A stretch of 44,545 bases of DNA from H17-190 sp034435615 (lineage in GTDB: Bacteria > Chloroflexota > Dehalococcoidia > SM23-28-2 > HRBIN24), in contig DAOTWZ010000026.1 of NCBI GenBank assembly GCA_034435615.1, positions 1 through 44,545 of the forward strand. The letters run 5' to 3'. The notes under the pieces were generated by a model. It did no database searches. It was not told where the DNA came from and saw only the letters and a list, made by a program, of their open reading frames with translations. A program made the position numbers and the translations under genes. Shown piece by piece: positions 31,277-39,810 of this stretch (within the stretch, counting starts at the first letter, position 1; each line of letters opens with the position of its first letter).

Positions 31277-32365
31277 CTAGCCCCCGATCTGGATCATCTT
31301 GCGCCAGCGGGGACGGTTGCCGTCCCACAGGTGGTGGGCGTCCGGCTTGGTGCGCAGGGCCAGGAGGATGGCCGCCCGCAGCGCCTCGTCGTCGCCTCCG
31401 GAGCGGAGGACACCCTTCAGGTCTACCTCGTGGTCGGTCAGGAGGCAGGGGCGGATCTTGCCGTCGGCCGTCAGGCGCATACGGTTGCAGGAGGCGCAGA
31501 ACTGGTGCTCCGTGAGGGGGCTGATGAAGCCCACCAGGCCACGGGCCCCGGGCAGCCGCCAGTAGCGGGCGGGGCCGGCCCCGGAGGCGCTCTCGGCCGG
31601 CTCCAGGGGGCCCAGGGCGGCCTCGATGCGCCGCTTCACCTCCCGCGTGGGGACGAAGGCCAGCTCCAGCCCCCCCTCGCCTTTGTTGCAGGAGCTCTCC
31701 TCCTCCAGAAAGGGCATCAGCTCTATGAAGCGGACCTCCCAGTCCTCCTCCAGGGTGGTGCGGGCGAACTCCACCACCTCGTCGTCGTTGAGGCCCCGCA
31801 TGACCACCACGTTGAGCTTGATGGGCCGCAGGCCCGCCCGCCGCGCCGCCTCGATGCCGGCGAAGACGTCCTCTATCTTTCCCCAGCGAGTGATGGCACG
31901 GAAGCGCTCGGGCCGCAGGGTGTCCAGGCTGACGTTGACCCGACGCAGGCCGGCGCGGGCCAGCTCCCCCGCCAGGGCGGCCAGGGCGATGCCGTTGGTG
32001 GTCATGGCGATATCCTCGATGCCCGGCGTCCCGTTTATCCAGCGGACGAGCTGGACCAGGCCGTTGCGCACGGTGGGCTCGCCGCCGGTGAGGCGGACGC
32101 GGCGCAGCCCCATGCCCGCCGCCACGCGGACTATGCGGTGTATCTCCTCCAGGGTCAGGATCTCCTCCCGGGGCACCCACTCTATCCCCTGCTCCGGCAT
32201 GCAGTAGACGCAGCGCAGGTTGCAGCGGTCGGTGATGGAGATGCGCAGATAGTGGATGTTCCGCCCCACCGGATCTACGAGCCCGCTTCCGGTCAGCGTC
32301 GGCAGCTCCGACGGCCGGGCGGAGACGCTGGTGAGGGGGATCAGTTCCTCGCTCCAGCTGGGCAT
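31277..32365 (-). CDS. moaA: GTP 3',8-cyclase MoaA
   Basis: Radical SAM enzyme for the first step of molybdenum cofactor synthesis. The 362-aa protein has the SAM cluster motif CNLRCVYC (near 48-55), LTGGEPTVRNGL, TTNGI, NVSLDTL, and the second cluster FCASCNRMRLTADGKIRPCL. It ends in Gly-Gly, as required for activity in characterised MoaA. The ATG at 32365 follows GGTGAGG. It lies 7 nt downstream of rdgB, in an apparent operon DUF1122-fbp-rdgB-moaA-moaC. Confidence 0.97.
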   Translation of the reverse strand: MPSWSEELIPLTSVSARPSELPTLTGSGLVDPVGRNIHYLRISITDRCNLRCVYCMPEQGIEWVPREEILTLEEIHRIVRVAAGMGLRRVRLTGGEPTVRNGLVQLVRWINGTPGIEDIAMTTNGIALAALAGELARAGLRRVNVSLDTLRPERFRAITRWGKIEDVFAGIEAARRAGLRPIKLNVVVMRGLNDDEVVEFARTTLEEDWEVRFIELMPFLEEESSCNKGEGGLELAFVPTREVKRRIEAALGPLEPAESASGAGPARYWRLPGARGLVGFISPLTEHQFCASCNRMRLTADGKIRPCLLTDHEVDLKGVLRSGGDDEALRAAILLALRTKPDAHHLWDGNRPRWRKMIQIGG

Positions 32366-32372
32366 GGCCGCC

Positions 32373-32993
32373 TCACCGTCCCTCCCACCGGTAGAGCAAC
32401 TGCCTGAGGAGAGGGCGGAGCCGCCAGGCGGCCTGGGCGCGGTGGCTCAGGACGTTCTTCTCGTGCAGCGGCAGCTCGGCCATGGTGGCCATGCGGGCGG
32501 GCAGGTAGAAGATGGGGTCGTAGCCGAAGCCGCCCTCCCCCCGGGGCTCCAGGGCGATGAAGCCGGAGCAGACGCCCTCCACCACGTGCACCTCTTCTCT
32601 GCCCAGTGCCGCCACCGCCATCAGGCAGCGGAAGCGAGCCGAGCGCCTCTCGGGCGGCAGGCCCTGCAGTCGCTCCAGGATGTGCTGGAAGCGCTCCTGG
32701 TAGGTGGCCTCGGGGCCCAGGAAGCGGGCCGAGAGGGGACCCGGGGCGCCCCCCAGGGCGTCTATCTCCAGCCCGGAGTCCTCCCCCAGCGCCACCAGCC
32801 CCGTGGCCTGGGCCGCCGCTCGTGCCTTCAGTATAGCATTGGCCCGGTAGGACTCTCCATCCTCCTCGGGGAAGTCCTCCCGGGCCAGGCCGACCTCCGC
32901 CGGCGTCGCCAGCTCCCAGCCGCAGCCAGCCAGGAGCGGGACCAGCTCCCTCAGCTTGCCCTGGTTGGTAGTGGCCAGGAGAAGGCGAGGTAT
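32373..32993 (-). CDS. rdgB: dITP/XTP pyrophosphatase RdgB/HAM1, apparent AUA start
   Basis: House-cleaning nucleotide pyrophosphatase removing ITP/XTP. The full 206-aa protein reads PRLLLATTNQGKLREL at the N-terminus (substrate loop T-x-x-x-K), then FPEEDGESYRANAILKA, GEDSGLEIDALGG (metal site), GFGYDPIF and SHRAQAAWRL. The codon where Met is expected is ATA (32993-32991), behind GGAGGAGGG at ideal spacing and 15 nt after the fbp stop. No ATG/GTG/TTG occurs upstream in frame; the first internal GTG (32795) would delete the substrate loop. Either AUA is used, a CTG eight codons upstream of the AUA is used, or one base differs from the true sequence. Confidence 0.9.
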   Translation of the reverse strand: MPRLLLATTNQGKLRELVPLLAGCGWELATPAEVGLAREDFPEEDGESYRANAILKARAAAQATGLVALGEDSGLEIDALGGAPGPLSARFLGPEATYQERFQHILERLQGLPPERRSARFRCLMAVAALGREEVHVVEGVCSGFIALEPRGEGGFGYDPIFYLPARMATMAELPLHEKNVLSHRAQAAWRLRPLLRQLLYRWEGR

Positions 32994-33007
32994 AGTCCCT
33001 CCTCCGA

Positions 33008-34102
33008 CTACTCCAGCGGCTCCCAGCGCTCCGCCAGCTTGGCCGCCACCGCCGGCATGGTAGTGTACTCCATCTCCTCCAGGGGGAGGCGGTGGGGCTC
33101 GAAGGGACCCAGGGAGCGGAGGTAGTCCGCTATCTCGTTGGCCTTGCGACGGGCGTTGTCGAAGCCGGGGTCATCGAACATGTCCCGCGGGCCCACCAGG
33201 TGGCCATTGGCCAGCTGGAAGCCCAGGCAGACCAGCCGCGGCGGGCCGTCGAAGCGGCTGGGGTGGGCGTCCCGGAGGCTCACCGGCATCAGGGGGCCGT
33301 TGTGGGAGCCCCGCATCCATCCCTCCACGATGAAGGGGTTAGTGAAGGGCTCCAGCACCTCCCCCACCGCCGGGAACTCGCCCTGCGCCCGCACGATCAT
33401 GGTCGGGTCGTCCTTGCCCACGTAGCGTCCCGCTATGAGGGAGAGCTTCTCGGTGCTGGAGACGGCGCCCACGTTGCCCGTGCTGCGGTTGAAGACCCGC
33501 TTCACGGCGTAGCGGGCGGGCGCTCCCAGGAAGATGAGCAGGTCGTAGAGCTCCTCGGGGGCATTGAGGACGATCTTCTTGTGCTCCTTGACGTCGTGGA
33601 TCTCGAAGGCGAAGCCGTGGTGCAGGGGGTCGCTGATGACCAGGCCCGGGGTGTTGAAGGGGTCAGCGAACATCTTGTAGAGGGGCATGTTGAAGGCCCC
33701 GGCCGAGGTCTTGTCCCCCATGAAGACGAGCACCGGCTCCGAGGGCCGTTCCTGGATCTCCATCTCCGCCGTGCCAGGGCCGGCGCCGCGGATGTTGCCA
33801 GAGAAGGCGTCGGCCAGGATGTCCTGCCCTGCCCCGTAGAGCTTCAGCTTCTTGGCCACCTCCGTCCCGTGCTGGAAGACGTCCCAGGCCAGCCGATGGA
33901 CCTCCTCATTGTTCTCGCCCCGCTCGTGGGTCATGATGAGGAACATGTCGTCGCCGCAGTTGCTCACGTGGAAGTCGATGAGGAGGCCCCGCTGGCGGGC
34001 CTGCTCCAGGTCCTCCCGCGCTGTGTCCAGCACCTCGGGATGGGAGGCAGAATGTCCCACAAAACCGCCGATATCGGCCTTTATAACGCTGATTGTCACC
34101 AT
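33008..34102 (-). CDS. fbp: Bifunctional fructose-1,6-bisphosphate aldolase/phosphatase
   Basis: Archaeal-type gluconeogenic enzyme that makes FBP from triose phosphates and dephosphorylates it, marking a gluconeogenic, often thermophilic lifestyle. The 364-aa protein starts MVTISVIKADIGGFVGHS and has SNCGDDMFLIMTHERG, AYGAGQDIL-like LYGAGQDILADAFSGN, FMGDKTSAGAFN, GAPARYAVKRVF, and the C-terminal ARRKANEIADYLR. The ATG at 34102 follows GGAGGTGCTAGAA. The stop is 15 nt before rdgB. The two transketolase genes at 40.8-42.6 kb act on the same sugar phosphates. Confidence 0.95.
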   Translation of the reverse strand: MVTISVIKADIGGFVGHSASHPEVLDTAREDLEQARQRGLLIDFHVSNCGDDMFLIMTHERGENNEEVHRLAWDVFQHGTEVAKKLKLYGAGQDILADAFSGNIRGAGPGTAEMEIQERPSEPVLVFMGDKTSAGAFNMPLYKMFADPFNTPGLVISDPLHHGFAFEIHDVKEHKKIVLNAPEELYDLLIFLGAPARYAVKRVFNRSTGNVGAVSSTEKLSLIAGRYVGKDDPTMIVRAQGEFPAVGEVLEPFTNPFIVEGWMRGSHNGPLMPVSLRDAHPSRFDGPPRLVCLGFQLANGHLVGPRDMFDDPGFDNARRKANEIADYLRSLGPFEPHRLPLEEMEYTTMPAVAAKLAERWEPLE

Positions 34103-34180
34103 TTCTAGCACCTCCAGCCCTTTCTCTTTCGTAGGGGGCTGTAGCTCCCTCGCCCGCCGTCGCACCCCACACCGTTCATG

Positions 34181-34951
34181 TTAGTCCTCGCCTTTCGGGA
34201 GCGTCAAGGAAGGGAAACGGCGGCGCAGGAGGGCCAGCGCCCGTCTGCCCCAGCGCCGTGCCTCGCTGTCCCGGTCCTCGGCCCGCTGCCCCGGCGGCCG
34301 GGACAACGCCCGGCTCAGGGCCGCCGCCAGGGCCTCCGCCCGTCCGCGGGCCGCCTCATCGTCCAGGGGCTTGTAGCCCTGGAGCTTGCGGGGGCCCTCC
34401 CGGCCGCCCTCCGGTATGTACCAGTCCCGGTAAGAGAGGCAGCCAGCGACCAGCAGAGCGTAGCCCAGGGGAGAGCAGGGAGGCGGATAGCCACGGCTCA
34501 GGATTGCCGCCGTATCGGCGTGGTCCGGGGAGTCGTACTCCACCATGAGGCTCCCCCCGGGCGGCACCAGCTCCCCCAGAAGGCGGAAGAGCCGCTCCTG
34601 GCGCCCTCCCTCCTTCAGAGATGCCTCCTCGCCGTCGAAGCGGAGGACGGGCAGGTAGCGGACCAGGTCTATCCAGTTGTAGGCCGGGTAGCGGCCACGG
34701 TTGGAGAGGCCCAGGGCCAGCGGCCCCTGGCTGAGCCGTCCCTGGTCGTCCCGCACGAAGAGCTGGAAGTAATCGGCCCCCACCTGGTTGCGGGGCCCCA
34801 GGAAGACCACCAGCCTCCCCAGGCCGATGCCCTTCCCCTGCAGGGTGGCTAGGGGGTGGGCCTCCGCCGGCCGCCAGCGATCGCCCAGGGAGGCTGTCAG
34901 GCGGGCCCGGTCGTCGGGCCGGGGCACCAAGCGAGCGAGCGAGACTGACAC
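34181..34951 (-). CDS. Uncharacterised 256-aa protein, DUF1122-like
   Basis: Resembles, from memory, the DUF1122 family of archaea and Chloroflexota: GRLVVFLGPRNQVGADYFQLF, NRGRYPAYNWIDLVRYLP, GGSLMVEYDSPDHADTAAIL, and the YRDWYIPEGGREGPRKLQGYKPLDD block. The C-terminal 60 residues are Arg/Ala-rich. The GTG at 34951 follows AAAGGAGG; the longer in-frame extension to 35065 runs into folC on the other strand and is excluded. TATCAT near 34990 may be its -10 element. It is probably the first gene of the fbp-rdgB-moaA-moaC run. Function unknown. Confidence 0.75.
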   Translation of the reverse strand: MSVSLARLVPRPDDRARLTASLGDRWRPAEAHPLATLQGKGIGLGRLVVFLGPRNQVGADYFQLFVRDDQGRLSQGPLALGLSNRGRYPAYNWIDLVRYLPVLRFDGEEASLKEGGRQERLFRLLGELVPPGGSLMVEYDSPDHADTAAILSRGYPPPCSPLGYALLVAGCLSYRDWYIPEGGREGPRKLQGYKPLDDEAARGRAEALAAALSRALSRPPGQRAEDRDSEARRWGRRALALLRRRFPSLTLPKGED

Positions 34952-35063
34952 GGCCACCTCCTTTCCCTTGTCCGTGACGACTGTATGATAAGAGGGCGAC
35001 GGTGCGCGTCGCACGCCCGCCGGTGAAAGGACGGGTATAAGTCTCCTCTCAACCTGCCGAGCC

Positions 35064-36413
35064 ATGGACTACTACGAGGCCGTCCGCTATCTCCTGGGCT
35101 ACGCCGACTTCGAGCGATCGGGCCGCTTCGCCGACCGCCCGGACGTGGCCCCGGTGCTGGCGCTGCTGGAGCGCCTGGGGGACCCTCACCTGGGCCGTCT
35201 GACCGTCCACGTCACCGGCAGCAAGGGGAAAGGGAGCGTGGCGGCCATGCTGACGGCCATTCTGCGGGCGGCGGGCCTGCGCGTGGGCCTCTACACCAGC
35301 CCCCACCTGGACTCCTACTGCGAGCGGGTCCAGATAGACGGGGAGCCCATAGGGGAGGAGGAGTTCGCCAGGCTCACGGCCCTTCTCCGCCCGGCCGCCG
35401 AGGCGGTGCAGGGCTCCCTGGGGGAGAGACAACTGGTCACCTTCGACCTGCTTACCGCCCTGGGCTTTCTGGCCTTCCGGGAGGCCGGCGTCCAGGCCCA
35501 GGTGGTGGAGGTAGGGCTGGGGGGACGGGTAGACAGCACCAACGTCTTCCCCACCAAGGCCCTCTCCATCATCACACCCATCAGCCTGGAGCACACGGCG
35601 ATACTGGGGGACACGGTGGAGGCCATCGCCCGGGAGAAGGCGGCCATCGTCAGGCCGGGCGGCGCCGTGGTGCTGGCACCCCAGCGCTATGCGGGGGCAG
35701 CGGCGGTGGTGCGGCAGGCGGCCGCGGCCGCCTCCGTCCCCCTGGTAGACGTGGCCGCCCTCTACACCTGGCGCCGCCTGGAGCACGACCTGGCGGGCCA
35801 GCGCTTCCGCCTGGAGACGGAGGGGTGGTCGCTGGAGCTGTGGATGCCCCTCCTGGGGGCCCATCAGCTCGCCAACGCGGCCACGGCGGTGGCGGCGGCC
35901 CGCGCCCTGGCCGACCAAGGCCTCCTCTCCCTCCCGGACGAGGCCCTGCGCCGCGGCCTGGCCGCCGTCCGCTGGCCGGGGCGGCTGGAGGTCCTCTCCG
36001 CCCGCCCTCTGGCGGTGGCCGATGGCGCCCACAACCGGGACTCCGCTCGCTCCCTGCGGGAGGCCCTGACGGACTACCTGGGGGCCCGCCAGGCGCTCTT
36101 CGTGGTAGGGACACTGGCCGATAAGGACATCGGCGGCATCGCTCAGGAGCTGGCGCCCATCGCCCGGGGCGTCATCGCCGTCCCCTTCGACCATCCCCGG
36201 GCCATGGAGGCGTCGCGCATCGTCGGCGCCTTCGCCGTCCAGGGGGTGCCGGCGCAGGAGGCCTCGGACGTGGAGGACGCCCTGCGACGAGCGCTGGCCC
36301 TTAAGGGAGAGAGCGGTTTAATATGTCTCACAGGTTCGCTGGCCTTCGTGGCCGAGGGGCGCCGGCGCTGGCGGGAGACGGTGGCCCGCCCCCCGGCCGG
36401 ACCGCAGAGGTGA
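35064..36413 (+). CDS. folC: Folylpolyglutamate/dihydrofolate synthase FolC
   Basis: ATP-dependent ligase adding glutamate to (dihydro)folate or dihydropteroate. The 449-aa protein has YLLGYADFERSG, the P-loop VTGSKGKGSVAAML (50-63), TSPHLDSYCERVQI, VEVGLGGRVDSTNVF, ITPISLEHTAILG, KAAIVRPG and VADGAHNRDSARSL. The ATG at 35064 has no strong ribosome-binding site; TATAAG about 25 nt upstream is a possible -10 box. fabF starts 5 nt after its stop. Confidence 0.95.
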   Translation: MDYYEAVRYLLGYADFERSGRFADRPDVAPVLALLERLGDPHLGRLTVHVTGSKGKGSVAAMLTAILRAAGLRVGLYTSPHLDSYCERVQIDGEPIGEEEFARLTALLRPAAEAVQGSLGERQLVTFDLLTALGFLAFREAGVQAQVVEVGLGGRVDSTNVFPTKALSIITPISLEHTAILGDTVEAIAREKAAIVRPGGAVVLAPQRYAGAAAVVRQAAAAASVPLVDVAALYTWRRLEHDLAGQRFRLETEGWSLELWMPLLGAHQLANAATAVAAARALADQGLLSLPDEALRRGLAAVRWPGRLEVLSARPLAVADGAHNRDSARSLREALTDYLGARQALFVVGTLADKDIGGIAQELAPIARGVIAVPFDHPRAMEASRIVGAFAVQGVPAQEASDVEDALRRALALKGESGLICLTGSLAFVAEGRRRWRETVARPPAGPQR

Positions 36414-36417
36414 GACG

Positions 36418-37671
36418 ATGGACAGGAAAGAGCGCAGGCGGGTGGTCATCACCGGCATGGGGGCCATCACGCCTTTGGGCAACTCAGTGGAGGAGTTCTG
36501 GCAGGGCTGCCTGGAGGGGCGCTCTGGCGTGGACTACCTGACCCAGTTCGACGCCTCTCGCTACCCGGTGCGCATCGCCGGGGAGGTGAAGGGCTTCCAG
36601 CCAGAGGACTACATAGAGAAGCGAGAGGCGCGCCGCATGGCCCGCTTCAGCCAGATGGCGGTGGCCGCCGCCCGGCAGGCCATCCAGAGCGCCGACCTGC
36701 GTCTGGAGCGGGAGGACAGGGAGCGCATCGGCGTCGTCCTGGGGGTGGGGATCGGCGGCTTCCCCACCATCGACGAGGCGATGCGCGTCCTCCTGGACCG
36801 GGGAGGGATGCGCATAGACCCCTTCTTCATGCCCAAGATGCTGCCCAACATGGCGGGAGCCCAGTTGAGCCTCGTCTTCGGCCTGAAGGGATACAACAAC
36901 ACGGTGAGCACCGCCTGCGCCGCTGGCACCCAGGCCATGGGCGACGCCTTGGAGCTCATCCGCAGCGGCCGGGCCGATGTCGTCCTCACGGGCGGCTCCG
37001 AGGCCGCCCTCTGCGAGCTCGGACTGGCCGGCTTCGCCGTCATCCGCGCCCTCTCCACTCGCAACGACCCGCCCCAGCGGGCGAGCCGCCCCTTTGATGC
37101 CCAGCGCGACGGCTTCGTGGCGGCCGAGGGGGCTGCCATCTTCGTCCTGGAGAGCCTGGAGCACGCCCAGGCCCGCGGTGCCCCCATCCTGGCCGAGCTG
37201 GCCGGCTACGCCGCCACCAACGACGCCCACCACATCGTCGCCCCCTGCGCCGACGGCGACGGCGCCGCCCGCTGCATGCGCCTGGCCCTGGAGGATGCCG
37301 GCGTCTCTCCGGAGGAGGTGGACTACATCAATGCCCACGGCACCTCCACCCCCCTCAACGACGCCGTGGAGACCATGGCCATCAAGCGCGTCTTCGGCGA
37401 GTATGCCTACCGGGTGCCCATAAGCTCCACCAAGTCCATGATCGGCCACTGCTTCGGTGCCGCCGGGGCGGTGGAGTCCGTGGCCTGCATCAAGAGCATC
37501 CAGACCGGCTGGGTGCACCCCACCATCAACTACGAGGTCCCAGACCCGGAGTGCGACCTGGACTACGTGCCCAACCAGGCCCGCCGCCTGGACGTGCGGG
37601 TGGTGCTGAAGAACTCCTTCGGCTTCGGCGGCCACAACGCCTGCCTCGTCTTCAAGCGCTTCGACGCCTAG
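36418..37671 (+). CDS. fabF: Beta-ketoacyl-ACP synthase II (FabF)
   Basis: Condenses malonyl-ACP with acyl-ACP in fatty-acid elongation. The 417-aa thiolase-fold enzyme has the N-terminal VVITGMGAITPLGNS, the nucleophile Cys167 in STACAAGTQAMGDA, and the two His in NAHGTSTPLND and KSMIGHCFGAAGAVE, completing the Cys-His-His triad. The C-terminus NSFGFGGHNACLVF is canonical. It is linked to folC (4-nt gap) and galE rather than to other fab genes, so a specialised ketosynthase role cannot be excluded. Confidence 0.94.
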   Translation: MDRKERRRVVITGMGAITPLGNSVEEFWQGCLEGRSGVDYLTQFDASRYPVRIAGEVKGFQPEDYIEKREARRMARFSQMAVAAARQAIQSADLRLEREDRERIGVVLGVGIGGFPTIDEAMRVLLDRGGMRIDPFFMPKMLPNMAGAQLSLVFGLKGYNNTVSTACAAGTQAMGDALELIRSGRADVVLTGGSEAALCELGLAGFAVIRALSTRNDPPQRASRPFDAQRDGFVAAEGAAIFVLESLEHAQARGAPILAELAGYAATNDAHHIVAPCADGDGAARCMRLALEDAGVSPEEVDYINAHGTSTPLNDAVETMAIKRVFGEYAYRVPISSTKSMIGHCFGAAGAVESVACIKSIQTGWVHPTINYEVPDPECDLDYVPNQARRLDVRVVLKNSFGFGGHNACLVFKRFDA

Positions 37672-37687
37672 CGCGGAAGCGGCCGCC

Positions 37688-38671
37688 ATGCAGGTACTGG
37701 TAACGGGCGGCGCCGGCTACATCGGCTCCGTGGTGACGGACTTCCTGATAGAGGCGGGGCACCAGGTGGTGGTCCTGGACTCCCTCATCAGCGGCCACGC
37801 CTCCGCCGTCCACCCCGAGGCCGAACTGGTGGTGGCGGACGCCCGGGACGACGAGGCGCTGGGCCGCCTCTTCTCCACCCATCGCTTTGACGCCGTGGTC
37901 CACGCCTGCGGCTACATCCAGGCCGGGGAATCGGCCCGCCACCCGGGCCGCTACTTCGCCAACAACATCGGCAGCGCCATCTCCGTCCTCAACGCCCTCG
38001 TCCACCACGATGTGGGCATCTTCGTCTTCAGCTCCAGCGCCGCCGTCTACGGCGTCCCGCAGAGCCTTCCCCTGCAGGAAGACCACCCCCTGCAGCCGGC
38101 CAACCCCTACGGGGAGACCAAGGCGACGGTGGAGAGGCTGCTGGCCTGGTACGAGCAGTGCCACGGCCTGCGCTACATCTCCCTGCGCTATTTCAACGCC
38201 GCCGGTGCCACGCCCCGTCTGGGCGAGGATCACCGGCCCGAGAGCCATCTGATACCCATCCTGCTGGAGGTGGCGCTGGGACAGCGAGAGGCCGCCCCCC
38301 TCTACGGCCAGGACTACCCCACCCCGGACGGCACCTGTGTGCGGGACTACGTGCACGTGGCGGACCTGGCGCGGGCCCACGTCCTGGCCCTGGAGCGACT
38401 GGCCCAGGGGCACGCCAGCGGGCCCTACAACCTGGGGCTGGGGCGGGGCTTCTCCAACCTGGAGGTGCTGGAGGCGGCCCGCCGCGTCACCGGCCACCCC
38501 ATACCCGTGGAATGGCAGCCCCGGCGCCCCGGCGATCCTCCCGTCCTGGTAGCCTCCCCGGAGCGGGCCCGTAGCGGACTGGGCTGGCAGCCCCGCCACA
38601 CCTCCCTGGAGGAGATCATCGCCTCGGCCTGGGAGTGGCGACGCTCCCGGCCCGAGGGCTACCCCGACTGA
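37688..38671 (+). CDS. galE: UDP-glucose 4-epimerase-type NAD-dependent epimerase
   Basis: A 327-aa extended SDR that interconverts UDP-glucose and UDP-galactose or related sugars. It has VLVTGGAGYIGSVV (4-17), FSSSAAVYG with the catalytic Ser region, YGETK (Tyr and Lys of the active site), LRYFNAAGA, DYPTPDGTCVRDYVHVADLARAH and WQPRRPGDPPVLVAS, which are typical of GalE. Nucleotide-sugar specificity is not certain. It follows fabF by 16 nt and faces a membrane protein gene with a 21-nt gap. Confidence 0.92.
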   Translation: MQVLVTGGAGYIGSVVTDFLIEAGHQVVVLDSLISGHASAVHPEAELVVADARDDEALGRLFSTHRFDAVVHACGYIQAGESARHPGRYFANNIGSAISVLNALVHHDVGIFVFSSSAAVYGVPQSLPLQEDHPLQPANPYGETKATVERLLAWYEQCHGLRYISLRYFNAAGATPRLGEDHRPESHLIPILLEVALGQREAAPLYGQDYPTPDGTCVRDYVHVADLARAHVLALERLAQGHASGPYNLGLGRGFSNLEVLEAARRVTGHPIPVEWQPRRPGDPPVLVASPERARSGLGWQPRHTSLEEIIASAWEWRRSRPEGYPD

Positions 38672-38692
38672 GAGGCCTCGCCCTGTGGGGGG

Positions 38693-39229
38693 TCACAGCA
38701 GGCTACGGAGGACCGGCCACACGAGCTGCTCCCAGACGCTGCCGGCCACCAGGCCCGTCCAGAGGAGCGCCCCGGGCAGCGCCCCCAGAAGACCTATGGC
38801 ATAGGCGCTACGCCGCTCCATCTGCAAGAGGTGCAGGAGCACAGCTCGCCAGAAGGGGCCGGCCACCAGCAGCATCACCGGCACGTCCAGCAGCCATACC
38901 TGCCAGCGGGGCCGCGACAGCCAGCGGGCCAGCCAGGGGCGCTCCGCCAGCCACTCCCGTAGCAAACTCAGGGAAGGCTCACCCTCCAGCAGATAGAGGG
39001 AGATGACGGTCAGGGCCGCCACCACGGCGGCCATTACCAGAGCGCCTGGCCAGCGGCCCAGGGTGGCCACCAGGACCACCGCCAGGGGCGCCCCTCCCCA
39101 CGCCTCCACCCGCCACAGGACGATGGCCAGCGTCAGCTTCGGCGTCAGATGACGCCGCAACAGGCTGGCCAGAGGGACAGGACGCGGCCCGGCCGCTCTG
39201 ACGGTGAGTCCCTGCTTTCCCTCTCCCAT
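38693..39229 (-). CDS. Uncharacterised membrane protein (178 aa)
   Basis: Not recognised. About four hydrophobic segments are visible: residues about 47-60 (GAPLAVVLVATLG), 62-80 (ALVMAAVVAALTVISLYLL), 111-128 (VWLLDVPVMLLVAGPF) and 142-165 (AIGLLGALPGALLWTGLVAGSVW). The N-terminal 30 residues are basic. Its ATG overlaps the thpR stop by one base (TGATG), so it is translated together with thpR and the amidohydrolase. Confidence 0.78.
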   Translation of the reverse strand: MGEGKQGLTVRAAGPRPVPLASLLRRHLTPKLTLAIVLWRVEAWGGAPLAVVLVATLGRWPGALVMAAVVAALTVISLYLLEGEPSLSLLREWLAERPWLARWLSRPRWQVWLLDVPVMLLVAGPFWRAVLLHLLQMERRSAYAIGLLGALPGALLWTGLVAGSVWEQLVWPVLRSLL

Positions 39230-39810
39230 CAGACCAGAGGGAAGGCCTCCAGCCTGGTGTAGACGGCGCCGCCGGGCTGGAGCTGGCTCCGCATCAGGCT
39301 CACCTCCCGCAGCACCAGCGGGCAGCGGGGCACCGGCAGCGCCGCCAGCGCCCGCTCTATCTGCCCGCGGGAGCGGGCAACCGCCTCTGGAGGGACACGG
39401 GCCAGCGTCAGGTGGGGAGCGAAGGGGCGCTCCTCCCGGGGGAAGCCGAGGCCGACCATCGCCAGCTCCACCCGGCGCTGGAGCTCCTGGAGGGAGGCCA
39501 GGTCCCCCTCCAGGCCTACCCAGAGGACGCGCGGGCCGCGGCGATCGCCAAAGGCGCCGGCGGGTCCCAGCCCCAGCTCCAGGGGCGGGACGCCCTTCAG
39601 CGCCTCTTTCAGGGCGTCGGCGATGGCGGCCAGACGGGAAACGGGCGTCTCTCCGAGGAACTTGAGGGTCAGGTGGATTCCCTCCGGCCGCACCCAGCGC
39701 AGATGGCCCAGCCCCTGGCGTCGCAGTTCGCGCTGGAGCTCGCCCAGCCGCTCCCGCACCTCGGCCGGCAGCTCCAGGGCCACGAAGAGGCGCCAGCGCT
39801 CCTCAGCCAC
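39229..39810 (-). CDS. thpR: RNA 2',3'-cyclic phosphodiesterase (2H family, ThpR/LigT)
   Basis: A 193-aa 2H phosphoesterase that opens 2',3'-cyclic phosphates on RNA. Both signature motifs are present, IHLTLKFLGE (His46 region) and PHLTLARVP (His133 region), together with LFVALELPAEVRERL at the N-terminus. It overlaps the amidohydrolase gene by 8 nt and the membrane protein gene by 1 nt in one operon. Confidence 0.94.
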   Translation of the reverse strand: MAEERWRLFVALELPAEVRERLGELQRELRRQGLGHLRWVRPEGIHLTLKFLGETPVSRLAAIADALKEALKGVPPLELGLGPAGAFGDRRGPRVLWVGLEGDLASLQELQRRVELAMVGLGFPREERPFAPHLTLARVPPEAVARSRGQIERALAALPVPRCPLVLREVSLMRSQLQPGGAVYTRLEAFPLV

